A stretch of 64,000 nt of DNA from Myxococcales bacterium (GCA_021806645.1 JAJZQX010000016.1:1-64000), one strand, 5' to 3'. Counted from the first letter of the stretch, positions 45,263 through 57,900 are shown. The notes: generated by a model from the sequence alone, not told the origin. Made by a program: numbers and translations.

Positions 45263-46427
45263 GACCAGATCCGTCAGCTTCGCGGCCCACAAGCTCTGGG
45301 ACGTGGTGACGTCCCTCAAGCTCACCATCGTCTGCCTGGCGCTCCTCATGCTGCTGGTGGTCGCCTGCACGCTGGCGCAGGTCCAGCTAGGCACCTTCGG
45401 CGCCGTCAACCTCTACATGCGCAGCTTCGTGGTCTGGTGGCAGGTGCCCGGCACCGGCTGGGCGCTCGCCATCTTCCCGGGCGGCGCGACGGTCGGCCTG
45501 GTGCTGATGGTCAACCTGATCGCGGCCCAGGCCCGCCGGCTGGAGCTGTCGTGGAAGAAGTCCGGGATCTGGGTCGTCCACGCCGGCCTGATCCTGCTCT
45601 TCGTCGGCGAGTTCGTCACCGGCGTCTTCCAGGAGGAGACCCAGCTGGTCATCGAGGAGGGGCAGACGGTCAACTACGTCGAGCACCCCCGCCAGCAGGA
45701 GCTGGCGCTCGTTGACACCACCGATCCGGCCTGGGACGAGGTCCACTCCATCCCCGAGAGCCTGCTGGCCGGCGGCGGGCTGGTGCCGGTCCCGGGCACG
45801 CCGGTGGTCCTGCTGGTCCGCCGCTACTGGGAGAACGCGCAGCTCTCCATGGCCGGCCCGGGCTTCCAGCCGGTGGCCAACATGGGGATCGGCGCCAACG
45901 TGGCGGTCCAGCCGCTCCGGCCGGTGGTCTCCGACGAGCGCTTCAACATGCCGGTGGCGGTGGTGGAGCCGAGGGCGGGCGGGCGCAGTTACGGCGCCTG
46001 GCTGGTCTCCAGCCAGCTCGGCGCGCCCCAGCAGTTCATCCACGAGGGGCGCACCTATTCGCTGGCGATGCGCCCCCGCCGCCAGTACCTCCCGTACTCG
46101 ATGACGCTGAAGAAGTTCAGCCACGACGTCTACCAGGGGACCAACATCCCAAAGAATTTTTCCAGCCTGGTGCGCCTCTCCAACCCCGCCAGGGGCGAGT
46201 CGCGCGAGGTGCTCATCTACATGAACCAGCCGCTGCGCTACGGCGGCAAGGCCTTTTACCAGGCCAGCTTCGGCAAGAACGACACCCTCTCGATCCTGCA
46301 GGTGGTCGAGAACCCGGGCTGGCTCCTCCCTTACATCTCCTGCGTGCTGGTCGGGCTCGGGCTGATGATCCACTTCGGCATCTCGTTGAGCAGATCGCTC
46401 AGGCGGCGGGCCGCCGCGGAGGCATGA
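45255..46427 (+). CDS. resB: ResB-like cytochrome c biogenesis protein
   Basis: Membrane component of system II cytochrome c maturation, 390 residues, which with CcsA brings haem to apocytochromes in the periplasm. It has N-terminal helices (about residues 20-45, 65-88 and 97-120), a large periplasmic region (about 125-350) and a final helix near 355-375. 'VTSLKLTIVCLALLMLLVVA' and 'KSGIWVVHAGLILLFVGEFV' are family-like. GTG 45255 overlaps the lipoprotein gene. The multihaem cytochrome nearby is a natural client. Confidence 0.85.
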   Translation: MTETRSVSFAAHKLWDVVTSLKLTIVCLALLMLLVVACTLAQVQLGTFGAVNLYMRSFVVWWQVPGTGWALAIFPGGATVGLVLMVNLIAAQARRLELSWKKSGIWVVHAGLILLFVGEFVTGVFQEETQLVIEEGQTVNYVEHPRQQELALVDTTDPAWDEVHSIPESLLAGGGLVPVPGTPVVLLVRRYWENAQLSMAGPGFQPVANMGIGANVAVQPLRPVVSDERFNMPVAVVEPRAGGRSYGAWLVSSQLGAPQQFIHEGRTYSLAMRPRRQYLPYSMTLKKFSHDVYQGTNIPKNFSSLVRLSNPARGESREVLIYMNQPLRYGGKAFYQASFGKNDTLSILQVVENPGWLLPYISCVLVGLGLMIHFGISLSRSLRRRAAAEA

Positions 46428-46428
46428 C

Positions 46429-48231
46429 GTGAAACTCGCCAAGTTCGGTCCGTGGGTGGTTGGGGCGCTGGCGCTGGCGTGGGTGGCCCTGGGGCTGCTG
46501 CCGGCCAGGCCGGTGCGCGGGATGGACCTCGACGCCTTCGGGCGGCTGCCGGTGCTGGAGGGCGGGCGCATCAAGCCCCTCGACTCGGTGGCCCGCAATT
46601 CACTGCTGATGATCCGCAGCCAGATGAGCTTCCGCTTCGAGCAGGAGGTGGGTGGACGGAAGCAGGCCCACACCGTGGGGGCCGACGAGTGGCTTCTCGA
46701 CGTCCTCTTCCGGCCTGGGGTGGCGGACGCCCAGCCGGCCTTCGTGATCAACGACCCGGACGTCCTCTCGCTGATCGGGCAGAAGCTCTCGCAGGCCAAC
46801 CGCTACTTCGCCTTCAAGGACATCCGCCCGTTCCTCCCCGAGATCCAGAACCAGGCCGCGGCGGCCGAGCCCATCGACGCGAAGCAGCGGACCCGCTTCC
46901 AGGGGGCGGTGCTCAACCTCTACCAGCGGCTCGACCTCTACCTGCGGCTCGAGAACACGGTGCAGCTGCCGGGCGGCAAGTCGCTGGCCGAGGAGCTGGC
47001 GGTGGCGGGCGAGCCGTCGGCCCGCGAGCGGCACGCGATGCTCTCCAGCGCCGCCTTCTTCCGGCCGCTGCCGCCTCAGGGCGACGCCCAGGCCAGCTGG
47101 CGCAGCGTCGGCGAGGCGCTGCGCGACGCGGCCGGTGGCGGCCCGGCGGACGCCGGGCTGGCCTCGCTGGCCAGGGTCGGCACGGCCTGGCGCAGCGGGG
47201 ACGCGGCCGGCTTCAACGCCGCCGTGGCCGAGCTGCGGGCCTTCGGGGTGGCCGCCAGGCCGGAGGCGGTGGCGCAGGGCGACCACGAGATCGTCTTCAA
47301 CCGGGCCGATCCCTTCTACGCCGGCATGGTCCTCTACGTGGCGGCGCTGCTGCTGGTCTTCGCCTCGTGGCTCTGGCAGCCCGAGCTGCTGCGCCGTTCC
47401 GCCTTCGCGCTGCTGCTGTCGGGCGCGGTGGTCCACACGGCGGGCCTGGTCTCGCGGGTCATCCTGCAGGGGCGCCCGCCGGTCACCAACCTGTACTCGT
47501 CGGCGGTCTTCGTCGGCTGGGGCGCGGTGGTGCTCGGGGTGGTCCTGGAGCAGATGTACCGCAAGGGGTTCGGCACCGCGGTGGCGGCCGCTTCCGGGTT
47601 CGCCTCGCTCATCGTGGCGCACCACCTGACCGGTGACGGCGACACCATGGAGATGATGCGGGCGGTGCTCGACTCCAACTTCTGGCTGGCGACGCACGTC
47701 ACCACCATCACCATCGGCTACTCGGGCACCTTCCTGGCCGGCGCCATCGCCATCGCCTGGGCGCTGCGCAAGCACCTGGCGCCGTCGCTCCTGCCGGCCA
47801 CCGACAAGGCGCTGGTGTCGATGGCCTACGGCGTCATCTGCTTCGCGCTCTTCTTCAGCTTCATCGGCACCGTGCTGGGCGGCATCTGGGCCGACCAGTC
47901 GTGGGGCCGGTTCTGGGGCTGGGATCCCAAGGAGAACGGCGCGCTGCTGATCGTGCTCTGGAACGCCATCATCCTGCACGCCCGCTGGGGCGGTTACGTG
48001 CGCGACCGCGGCATCATGACCATGGCCATCTTCGGCAACGTCATCACCGCGCTCAGCTGGTTCGGCGTGAACATGCTGGGGGTCGGGCTCCACTCCTACG
48101 GCTTCATGGACAAGGCCTTCTGGGCGCTCTCCATCTTCATCGGCACGCAGCTCCTGCTGATGGCGCTGGCCCTGGCGCCACGCCGGTTCTGGAAGGGGAT
48201 CACTCCGGCGCCGGTGCCCCCGTCACCTTGA
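46429..48231 (+). CDS. ccsA: CcsA-like cytochrome c biogenesis (haem-handling) protein
   Basis: Membrane haem-handling protein of 600 residues. The C-terminal half (about 290-600) has eight or so helices with the haem-binding WWD motif 'WGRFWGWDPKENGALLIVLW' near residue 492 and conserved histidines ('AHHLTGDGDTMEM', 'LATHVTTITIGYSG', 'GVGLHSYGF'). The first half is a single N-terminal helix plus a long periplasmic segment (about 30-285), an extension seen in fused or delta-proteobacterial CcsA. GTG 46429 lies one base after the ResB stop. The 3' end overlaps a convergent lipoprotein gene by 32 bases. Confidence 0.9.
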   Translation: MKLAKFGPWVVGALALAWVALGLLPARPVRGMDLDAFGRLPVLEGGRIKPLDSVARNSLLMIRSQMSFRFEQEVGGRKQAHTVGADEWLLDVLFRPGVADAQPAFVINDPDVLSLIGQKLSQANRYFAFKDIRPFLPEIQNQAAAAEPIDAKQRTRFQGAVLNLYQRLDLYLRLENTVQLPGGKSLAEELAVAGEPSARERHAMLSSAAFFRPLPPQGDAQASWRSVGEALRDAAGGGPADAGLASLARVGTAWRSGDAAGFNAAVAELRAFGVAARPEAVAQGDHEIVFNRADPFYAGMVLYVAALLLVFASWLWQPELLRRSAFALLLSGAVVHTAGLVSRVILQGRPPVTNLYSSAVFVGWGAVVLGVVLEQMYRKGFGTAVAAASGFASLIVAHHLTGDGDTMEMMRAVLDSNFWLATHVTTITIGYSGTFLAGAIAIAWALRKHLAPSLLPATDKALVSMAYGVICFALFFSFIGTVLGGIWADQSWGRFWGWDPKENGALLIVLWNAIILHARWGGYVRDRGIMTMAIFGNVITALSWFGVNMLGVGLHSYGFMDKAFWALSIFIGTQLLLMALALAPRRFWKGITPAPVPPSP

Positions 48232-48652
48232 TCGGCTGGATCACCCAGACCGCCACCGGGCGGCCGGTCGGGTCGAAGCCGGGGAGCCAGTCGCACGAGG
48301 CGAAGGCCGCCTCGATGGCCCGGGCCTGCGCCGGTGGCACCGGCTTCAGGTAGGAGAACTGGACCAGGCTGCCGTCCCGGAGCACCGCGAACTTGACCTT
48401 GTTGTCGGCGCCGGCTGCGCCGGGGGCGCGGCGCAGCGCGTCGCCCAGGCAGCCCTCGTCCTCCAGCCGCGGCCGCCGGTAGCCCTGATCGTCGGTCCCC
48501 AGCCGCAGGATCTCACCGCCGTAGGCCACCGGCGGCGGCGCCCCGCCCGGATCCTCGTCGGGCACGCCGGCCCGGGCCCGTTCGGACGGACCGGCTCCGG
48601 TGGTCGCACAGGCGGTGGCGAGGAGCAGGGCGGCGCAGGCGGTTCGGGTCAC
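48200..48652 (-). CDS. Lipoprotein with TonB-C-like domain
   Basis: A 150-residue protein starting 'MTRTACAALLLATACATTGA', a lipoprotein signal with Cys15. The C-terminal part ('VKFAVLRDGSLVQFSYLKPV' and 'PTGRPVAVWVIQPIKV') resembles the small beta-alpha-beta domain at the end of TonB-like energy transducers and of many myxobacterial lipoproteins; an intervening helix 'ARAIEAAFASCDWLPGFD' completes it. Role unknown. It overlaps the end of ccsA on the opposite strand by 32 bases. Confidence 0.72.
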   Translation of the reverse strand: MTRTACAALLLATACATTGAGPSERARAGVPDEDPGGAPPPVAYGGEILRLGTDDQGYRRPRLEDEGCLGDALRRAPGAAGADNKVKFAVLRDGSLVQFSYLKPVPPAQARAIEAAFASCDWLPGFDPTGRPVAVWVIQPIKVTGAPAPE

Positions 48653-48946
48653 GGAGGCCTCCGCCGATCATCTACCACGCCGGAAGCAGCGGTTGGGCGC
48701 GGGCCCGGCGCTGGCCAGCGCGGGGCCAGGTCGCGGCACCGACGACCACCTCTCCCCGCACGGCGACGGCTCGGGCGATGCGGGGCGCCTTGACCTGGGA
48801 AAACTCGTCACATCACCCCGAGTAATTCGTCTGTCACCGGAGTGGCATCCATGCCCGGCATGTCGATTTACGCGAAGTTTGGTGGATCGATTCACGCTGG
48901 GCCAAGTAAGCTGGGCGTCCTAGCCAGCCTTCGCCGGGGAGGGAAC

Positions 48947-51900
48947 TTGTCTGCACGGGTCAACGCCGTCGCGGGGACTTTGAAGTCTGTCGTGACACGT
49001 TCGCCTCGGCGCGCCAGTGCGGCGCGAGCGGTCTCGCTGGCCCTCGCGGCTGGCGTCCTCCTGGCCCCGGTGGCGAAGGCCAGCGCGGAGAACGTCGGCC
49101 ACGTCGCGATCCTGCACCACGACGGGAGCTCGTACGAGGGGTCGGCGACGGTTCCGAACTCGGCGCCGAGGGAGCGAGCCTCCCGCGAGTTCTTCGCGAC
49201 GCACCGGGACGCCTACGACTTCCTGATCGTCTTTCCAGCTTTTCTCTTCGACCTCACCTGGAACCAGGCGGAGCTCGGAGGACTGCACACGCCGGTCCGC
49301 AACGAAGTGACCGGGACCGGCCGGCAGGTCGGTCCGTTCGCCGGGAGCTTCGGCTCCAACACACGGCTCAAGGCCTACATCGACATCAACACCCTGGTCC
49401 CGGGCCATCCGCAGGCCTCGCTGGACCAGTCGCTCGTCTTCATCGCCCATGAGGTGGCGCACCAGTGGTCGGGCGAAGCACGCTACCGCGACGCGAGCGG
49501 CACCAGCAGCGGAGGGCTGCTCGGGCAGGACGGGGCGCATTGGAGCTACTTCCTCTCCTCCCAGGCGTCGGTGCTCTACGGCTCCGACTGGAAGGCGGCA
49601 GGGCCGGGCCAGTTCACGGCGACCGGCTCGATGCGCCGCTACTCCGACCTCGACCTCTACCTCATGGGGCTGCTCTCGCCTGTCGAGGTGCGGCCTTTCA
49701 CGCTCATTCGCCCGGCGGTGGGCACGACAGCCGTGGCAACTGATCTGCCTCCGCCGAACGGCACCATGCTGTCCGGCGCCGCCGAGACCATCATCGTCGA
49801 CCAGGTAGTCGCGGCCAATGGCCCGCGCCTGCCAGCGGCTTCGGCCTCCCAGCGGACCTTCCGCGCCGCCTTCGCCATCTTGGCCGCCCCGGGGCAGACG
49901 CCCACCGCCGAGCAGGTCGCCTTCGTGGACGGTGTTCGTCGCCAGTGGGCCAACCAGTTCTTCTTCATGACGCGAGGGCGGGCGGTCATGGAGACCGACC
50001 TCCTGGAGGCCCAGCCGTCGGCATCGGCGGTGAGCCCCTCCGTCGATCTCGGGCTTGTCTGGCTGCTCTCCTCGCAGCGCGGCGACGGCGCGTGGGCTGA
50101 CTCCCCCGACACCGCGGCTCGCGAGACCCAGCTCGCGATGGAAGCGCTCGCGCTCTTCGGTGGGTCGCCGGGGGTGCCGGCCTCCCTTGGCCAGGGCGCG
50201 GGGTTCCTCTCCGCGCTCCAACCGGTCGAGGCCGACACCAGCGCCCGCCGCTTCCTGGGCCTACGCGCCGCTAGCCCGGGCCTGGCCCCTGACGCCGTGG
50301 CACCGTACTCGCCCTCTGCCGCCAACCCGGATGGCGGACTCGGCCTGGCCAGGGGCTACGGCTCCACGATCCTGGACTCCGTGCTTGCTGGGCTGGCTGG
50401 GGAGGGTACCGGGGCCAGCCTGGATGGAATCGCCGACTACTTGCTCGCCGCCCAGCGTGGCGATGGGGGGTGGCCGTGGATCCCGGGAGGGCGCAGCGAT
50501 CTCGAAACGACCTCGCTGGTCCTTCAGTTCCTGGCCAAGGTCGGCCGCTCGTTGCCCGTCGTCACCTCGGCCACCGCCGGCATGGCCTACCTCCGCGCCC
50601 GCCGGGCCTACGACTTCTCCATTCGTGATCCCGACACGGACGACGATTTCACGGCCGAGGCGGCCCTGGCGTTCGACGCCTGGGACGCCTCGTTTGCGCC
50701 CGACGCGAAGGGCACCATGGACGCCCTGCTGGCCAGGCAGTGGTCCGATGGAAGCTGGGAGGGCTCGGCGAAGAAGACGGCGGTCACGGTGCGGGCGCTG
50801 CGAAGCCTCAACCTCCCGAACCTGGTCATTGAGACCGCGGAGATCCAGCTGGCCAGCAGCTCCGCCACCGAAGGTGAGATCGTTCCGTCGCGGTTGCTGG
50901 TCCACAACCTCGGATATACCGACGCACCCCAGGTCCAGGTACAGGCATTCGACTCACTCGGGAGACCTTTCGGCCCGCCGGTCGTGATCCCAACGGTCAA
51001 GGCCTTCTGGCACTCGGTGGTGGACCTGGCGCTCGACACTTCGGGACATGCCGGCTCGTCGCAGGTCTTCTTCGTTGCTGACCCGCAATCAACCATCGAC
51101 GAAAAGACGAAGCAGGACAACCGGGCATCGGCCCCTCTGCGCATCGACGCTCGGCCCGCCGGCGTCGACCTCTTCGCGGCGGCGGGTTCCGTGGTTGTCG
51201 CGCCGAGCGTCGTGGACCGTGCCGCCGCCACGGTGTCGGTCACGGCCACGGTCGGCAACGCGGGCCAGACTGCAGCGCTCGACGTGGAGGTCGCACTCAT
51301 GGCCGGCACCACGGTGATCGGGACCGCGCGGCTGGCCTTCCCCGCCGCCAGCACGCAGGCGGTCACACTCTCAGGGCCGCTGCCGCGGGTGCTACCAAGC
51401 AACAACCTGCAGGTCGTGGTCGATCCGTCCAATTACGTTGCCGAAGCCCGAAAGGACAACAACGTCGCCTCGGGTCACGTGAACGTGGTCCCGGCGGTGG
51501 ACCTGGCGGTTCGGGCCGTCTCGGCCACGCCCACTCCGGTCGACCTCGGCGGCGACCTCCTCGTCCGGTTAGAGGTCGTCAATGACGGCACCGTCGATTC
51601 GGCGACGGTCACGACATCGCTTGCCTTGATCGATGCCGGCGGCGCGGTGGTGGCTCGCGTGGCTGGACCGCGCCTCGCCGTGCCACGTGGCGGTAACGCC
51701 AGCGGCGCCATCACCTGGCGCGCCTCCGATTCGAAGGCCGTGCTCGCGCGCGTCGAGGTGGCCTGCCAGGGCGACGTCGACCCCTCGAATGACTCGGCCC
51801 TCACCGCCATCGCCGTGAACACGTCGACCCTCCCCAACCTCGCCTTCGGGGCCGGAGGCATGGCCTTTCAACCCGAGCCACCTGATGAGGGCGCCCCCAC

Positions 51901-54900
51901 TTCGGTCACGGTGCAGGTTCGCAACGCCGGCGCCGCTTTGGCCGGAGCGTTCGCCGTCGAGTTTTGGGCCGGTGATCCGGCCTCGGGTGGGAAGCGCCTC
52001 GCCAGCGAGGAGGTCTCGGGGCTGGCGCCGGGTGAGCAGCGTCCAGTGACGATGAGCTTCCAGGTTCCCATCGGACCCTCGCTCGTCGGGATCGCGCAGC
52101 TCGACCCCGACAACCGGGTGCTGGAATTCGACGAGACTGACAACCGGCTCGTCCAGTTACTGGAGCCGCGAAGCCGGAGTGACCTGGTGGTCTCGAGTGG
52201 CGGAATCCGGCCCTCGAACCTGCTCCCTCGCCAAGGCGAGGTCGTCCCGGTTCGTGTCACCGTGCGCAATGCGGGCGGCCAGCCCAGCGGGGTGGCCCCG
52301 GTCGCGCTGTATCGCGGGGCGCCCGAGGCGGGTGGCGTGCTGCTGGGTGCCACGACGGTGCCGGCTCTGCCGCGCGGAGGCCAGACGGACCTGGAATTCC
52401 AGTGGGACACCACCGGCCTGGAGGGCACGTTCGAGCTCGTGGCCGTCGTCAACGCGGACCGGTCCACGCTCGAGGCGCGCTACGACAACAACCGGGCCGC
52501 GAGGACGGTGGCGGTCCAGGCCGCGAACCTCTCCCTGTCCGAACCCTACTTCTCACCCGACGGAGACGGGGTCAAGGACACCACCGAGGTCCTGTTCCGC
52601 TTCGACGGGGCTACGGCACCTGGCGTCGTGATCTTCGACGCGCGAGGGCGCGCGGTACGTACCTTGGCGTGCAGCACGGCCGCTGGCTCCGGGTCGGCGA
52701 TCTGGGACGGCCGGGACGGCAACGGTCAGATCGTTCGCGATGGCCCGTACCTGGTCAGCGTTCAGCGCGGGGCGGACCGAGTGGCGGCCACGGTCGTCGT
52801 GGTCGACACGAACCGCTCTACCGTCCTTCAGTCTCCTCGCGAACTGATCATGCTCGGCGACGTGGGCGCAGGCGCCCTGGCTACGGTCCCCGCGGACGCC
52901 CACGGCCCCTACATCAACGTGGCTGGCGCTACGCCAGACGACGACGAGGTCGTCTTCGAGTTCAGCTACTACACCGGATACTGGTGGGACTCGGTGAAGC
53001 ACTGCCAACTCCTTCGCGTGCCGGTCGAAGGCGGCGTGCCTGCCACGATGACGCCGGATGGCTGGGGCTGTCCACTTGGCACCGCCGTGCAGTTGGGCCC
53101 GGACGGTCGATCCGTCTACTACCTCACTGTCGACGGGACTGGGCGGTACCTCCCCTTCCGATTCGACATGGCGGCGCGCACGGCCGCTCCCGTCGTCCCG
53201 ACAGCGCTCGACGGTGGCGGCTACGGCTATAGCCAACTCGAGATCGGCACCGACGCTGCGTCTCTCTACGCGCAAAGCGGAAGTGGAGTCGAGCGGATCG
53301 CCATCGATGGTTCGGGCGCTCGCTCCGTCACCGGTTGGCAGAGCATCCCGATGTTCTCCCCCGACGGCGCCATGGGAATGGAGACGTTCTTCGGTTCGCA
53401 CGGGACCGAGTTGCACGTACGGAACGCGGACGGACTCGGTGACCGTGCCGTCGTCGTCGAGTACCCGCAGCCACAATGCCTCGAGTGGGGACCGGGGGAA
53501 GAGTGCGCGCGGTGGGAGCAGTCGCCGGTCCCAACGCCACCGGGCGCGCTGGTGCTGCCCGACGGCACTTGGCTCAGTTACCACGCATGGGTCTCAGCGA
53601 CCGAGATCGCCTACCTGGCTGGGGGGCTCTACCTGTTCGACCTCACCACCTGGAAGGCTGAAGAACTCATGCCGGCCGAGATGGTCCCATTCGACGTTCG
53701 AGGCCTCATGGGGGACCCGTCAGGCCAACGTCTCGCAATTAACCTCGGGACCCAGGTCTGGACCTACTCCCTCGTGGACGGCTCATACTCCTACCTCCAC
53801 GACTGGACGGGCCTGGAGCCGGTCGACAACCACATCGATTCCTCCAGGACCGGCCGTACGCACGTCGCGACACTCTGGGGCTCCAGCTCGCCCTCCTACG
53901 CCTACCGCTCGGTATCCACGTTGGCCAATCTAGGCCTGCGGCTTTCCGGCGTCCGCCGGCCGGGCAGCAGCGAAATGGTCTTCAGAGGGACTGCGGCGGA
54001 CCTCAATCTGGACTTCTGGGAGTTGAGCGCGCGGCCGCGCGGGTCTTCGGCTGCGCCGTTCGTCCTCGCGAGCGGCGCGGAAACGGTACTCGACGGAGAG
54101 CTGGTCCGGTGGACGCCTCCGGCCCCTGGGGTCTGGGAGGCGAAGCTCCATGCGCGTGACCGCGCCGGCAACGTGCGTTCCATCACCACCCTGGCCAGCT
54201 GGGCGGAGGTCCCAGCCATCGCCAACGTCCGAGTGAACCCGAGACTCTTCTCCCCGAATGGCGACGGCCGCCAGGACCTCGCAACGGTGAGCTACTCGGT
54301 TCAGGAGCCGGTCTCCACGGTGCTGGAGATCTCAAACCCGTCTGGCGCGGTGGTCCGCTCGCTGCCCATGACACACGCCCAGACCGGGAACTACGTCATC
54401 GAGTGGGATGGGCGCGATGTCGGCGGCCTGTCGCTCCCAGACGGAACCTACCGGTTCGCCGTCGGGAAGGAGAGTGCGCAGGCCATCCTCGACTCGACCT
54501 ACCCGGTGGCGACGCTCGCGCTCGGAAGCGGGGGCGCCGGCATGGGACTGTTGCCGATCAGGGTTCCCTTCGAGTACAGGCCGCCCATCGGTCCCATCAG
54601 TCCCAGCGTCGACTGTCCCCCGATGACGGACCGCCAGAAGCTGCACTTCTCCATCCCAAACTCCAACGACGCGACGGTCCTCGGCGTTGCCGTTTCCTAC
54701 CGCGCCTCGGACGATCACCTGGTCGGATATGAGTTCCAGGCGGCGAGTGTAGCCGCCCCGGCGTCGTTCGCCACGTTCGATAGGCAGTCCGGTAACGTCG
54801 ACCAATTGACGACGGCCGCGCTCATCGCAAACGGCTTGCCCGGTCCCTACCTCCGGCTTCGTGCCGTTGATGGCGCAGGCAACGAGACCACCACTCTTCC

Positions 54901-57900
54901 GATCGAAGTTCCCGAGGCCCTCGCAGTCACGGCATCTGGCCCCGGGCTATACACCGAGCCGGCCTGCATGGGCTACGCCATCACGGTGGCGATGCCCTCG
55001 GTGCAATTGGCGACGGACTACTTCCTCGACAGTCTCTCTGGACTGGGCACCGCGCCAGGCGTCCCGATCCAAGGCGGCTCGTTCTATCCGCTGTTCAACC
55101 ACATGAACTCAGCGGACGGTGGATTCTGCCCGGAGCCAGCGGTCCACGGGTTCGCGGTCGAGAATACCATTCGCCTGCCCGTCCTCAGCTACTCCGTTGC
55201 GTATCAGTTGGACGGGTTCTCGGGTTGGTTCGTGGACACCGACAATGTGCGCGCCACTCGCAATCACGCGGTCATCTGGGACGCCCGCGCCCTCGATGGT
55301 CTCGCCACGGCCGTTCAGGTCCGTGCCACCGACACGGCAGGCCGGGTCTTCGCTTCCGACGTCAAGCTGGCGTGCCGGCCCGAAGACACGATCGATGCCG
55401 AAACGATCTGTGCCACGCCGGTCACGTCCTCGAGCCTTTCGATCAGAATCGCCCAGAGCGGGTCCGTGTTCGTCGACAGAACGGTCTACACTCTCAGGAA
55501 CAAGGAGACGGGCGAGACGGTCCAAGTTCCGAAGAAGACGGCATCCCAGGGCACCACCACCAACTCCTCCGGCGAGATCGTTCACTCACAAGAGGACGTC
55601 ATCACCCTCGACCTGACTTCCCTCACGGGCTGCCAGTACGAGCTCCTGGCCAACAGATCGACCATCACGGGCCCCTATCCGCCGGTCCCGCTGTCGTCCT
55701 TCAATGCTTGCGGCCTCGTGGCAACGCACAGTGAGGTTCGAGGCGACACCCTGCGCCTTTCGATGTCCGAGACTCACCGGAAGCCGATCGCATGGGTCGA
55801 TGTCTACCTCAGTGCGACAGCCTCACCATCGAGGCTGGTCGGTACGGTACCGGGCTTCGAGGGGACATCGCCGCCCGTTGAACTCTCGTTGGCAGACCTG
55901 CCCTGCCAGCAGGACCTTTCCATTTCCGCGCGAACGCACTTCCTGGATGGCTCCGCGGTCAGTGAAGAGCTCTTCCAGCCCGGGACATGTCACGGGTCCT
56001 CTCTCTCCAAGTCGTGCGCCAGCGTGATCCTTTCCGCGGTCCGCGAGTCGACGCCGATCTGCGCCGGGCGTCCCGCCGGATTCGGGTTGAGCGCGAGCGC
56101 CAGCAGCCCATCGGAACCAATTGAGGCCATCGACATCCAGGTCTCCGTGCCGGGCCTGGCGCCGATCCAACTCGGCGGGACCCCATTCACGCCGGGGAAG
56201 GTGGTGACGTCGAGCGCCATGCTCCCAGGCGGCACCCTCGCCGACGGCCGCTATCTGGCAACGGCACTCGCCACGGATCTGACCGGTCGCTTGACCATCT
56301 CGAAGGGGGTGCCCATCGTCCTCGACGCCACGCCTCCATGGATGCAGGTCACCGAGCCCAGCGCAGGCGCCACCGTATGCCCGTTCGACCGGCTCTTGCC
56401 TTCCGGGCAGAAGGTCCGCTCCATCCGCGTGCAGGGCGCCGTCTACGACGACCACCTGGAGGGCCTCAGCGTCCTCTTCAAGTGCGGCAGCGGCCAACCC
56501 CAACCGGTCGCCCTGACCCAGGCCGATGGTGCCCTGGCCGCGTTCGACGTGGGTGGACAGCGGGGTGAGTGTGAAATGGTACTCGAGGCGCACGACGCGG
56601 GTGGTTCATACTGCCTGCCGTCTATTCCGTTCCACCTGGCCGGCAACGCCGCCGTGTCAGGCGGTGCATGGCCGACGCTCTTCTCTCCCAATGCCGACGG
56701 AGTCCTCGACTTCGAGCAACTGGTCATCGGCGTGCAGGATCCTTCCTCCGTCCAGGTGGTAGGCAAGGATTCGCGCGCTCGCCAAGGCCTGGCCTGGTCC
56801 GGGTTCGTGCAGCCTGGAGCCGGCCCCATCCCGTGGGATGGTAGGCTCGACGGCGTCCCAGCGGCCGACGGCGATGTCTCACTCGAGGTGAGCGCCGTGG
56901 ACCCGTGCAACGGCACGACGGTTGCCCAGATCGCGGTGAAGGTCGACACCACCCCGCCGCTGGTGCGCCTCGATTCTCCCGTGGCCGGCGCGCGCGCGGG
57001 AGGCTTGGCCACCCTCACCGGCGAAATCTCCGACGCCAACTTCCTCGACTACGAGGTGGCTCTCGGTGCCGGAACGGCGCCAACTACCTTCCAGGTCGTC
57101 GACCACAGCTTTGCGCCAGCGCTTGGACCAATCTCCGAGGTCATCACCTCGCGCCTGGCCGCCGGCCCTCATACCCTACGGGTGACGGCGCACGATCGCG
57201 CCGGCAACCAGTCGGTCGTCATGGTGACCATCGAGGTGGCGCCCAGAGAGATCATCAACCTGTTCTCCACGGCACCGGGGCTCATCTCCCCGAATGGCGA
57301 CGGGATGCTGGACACGACCACGGCTCAGTTCCAGTTGCTGGCCGACGCCACCACTCAGCTCGACCTCGTGGACGCCACTGGGACGCTCCTTGCCGTCGTC
57401 CAGCCTCCGGCTCCTACGCTCAGCGGCGACGGCTCGATTCCGATCCCGGCATCGGTCTTGGCCACCTTGGCCAGCGGCTGGTTCGCACTGCGCTTGACTG
57501 CGACCGTCGCCTCGCTCACCGAGCAGGAGACCGTCCCCTTCACCGTCGACCTCAAGCCGCCATCGCTCTCCATCGACGCTCCCGGCCCGGGGGCATCCAT
57601 CGCCCGCGCCACCCCGGTAACCGGCGCGGTGGCCGATGAACACCTAGAGTCCTGGTCGCTCACGATCGAAGGCGGCGGTACGACCTCACTCGCGACTGGC
57701 ACCGCGCCGACGAGAGGCATCCTGGCCAGCCTCGACGGCCTGGCCGAGGGAGACCACCGCCTGCGCCTCAGCGCCCGAGACCGCGCCGGCAACCCCGCCG
57801 CGACCGAGGTCGCCTTCTCGGTCGACCGGACCCCGCCAGCGGTCGCCTTCATCAGTCCTCTCGACGGCGGCTGGCTGTCCGGCCTCGCGGCTCCCGCCCT

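Noticed and set aside
48790-48820. Sigma-70 promoter for the giant gene
   Set aside because: TTGACC at 48790-48795 has no acceptable -10 hexamer at 16-18 bases (TCACCC), so I could not support it.
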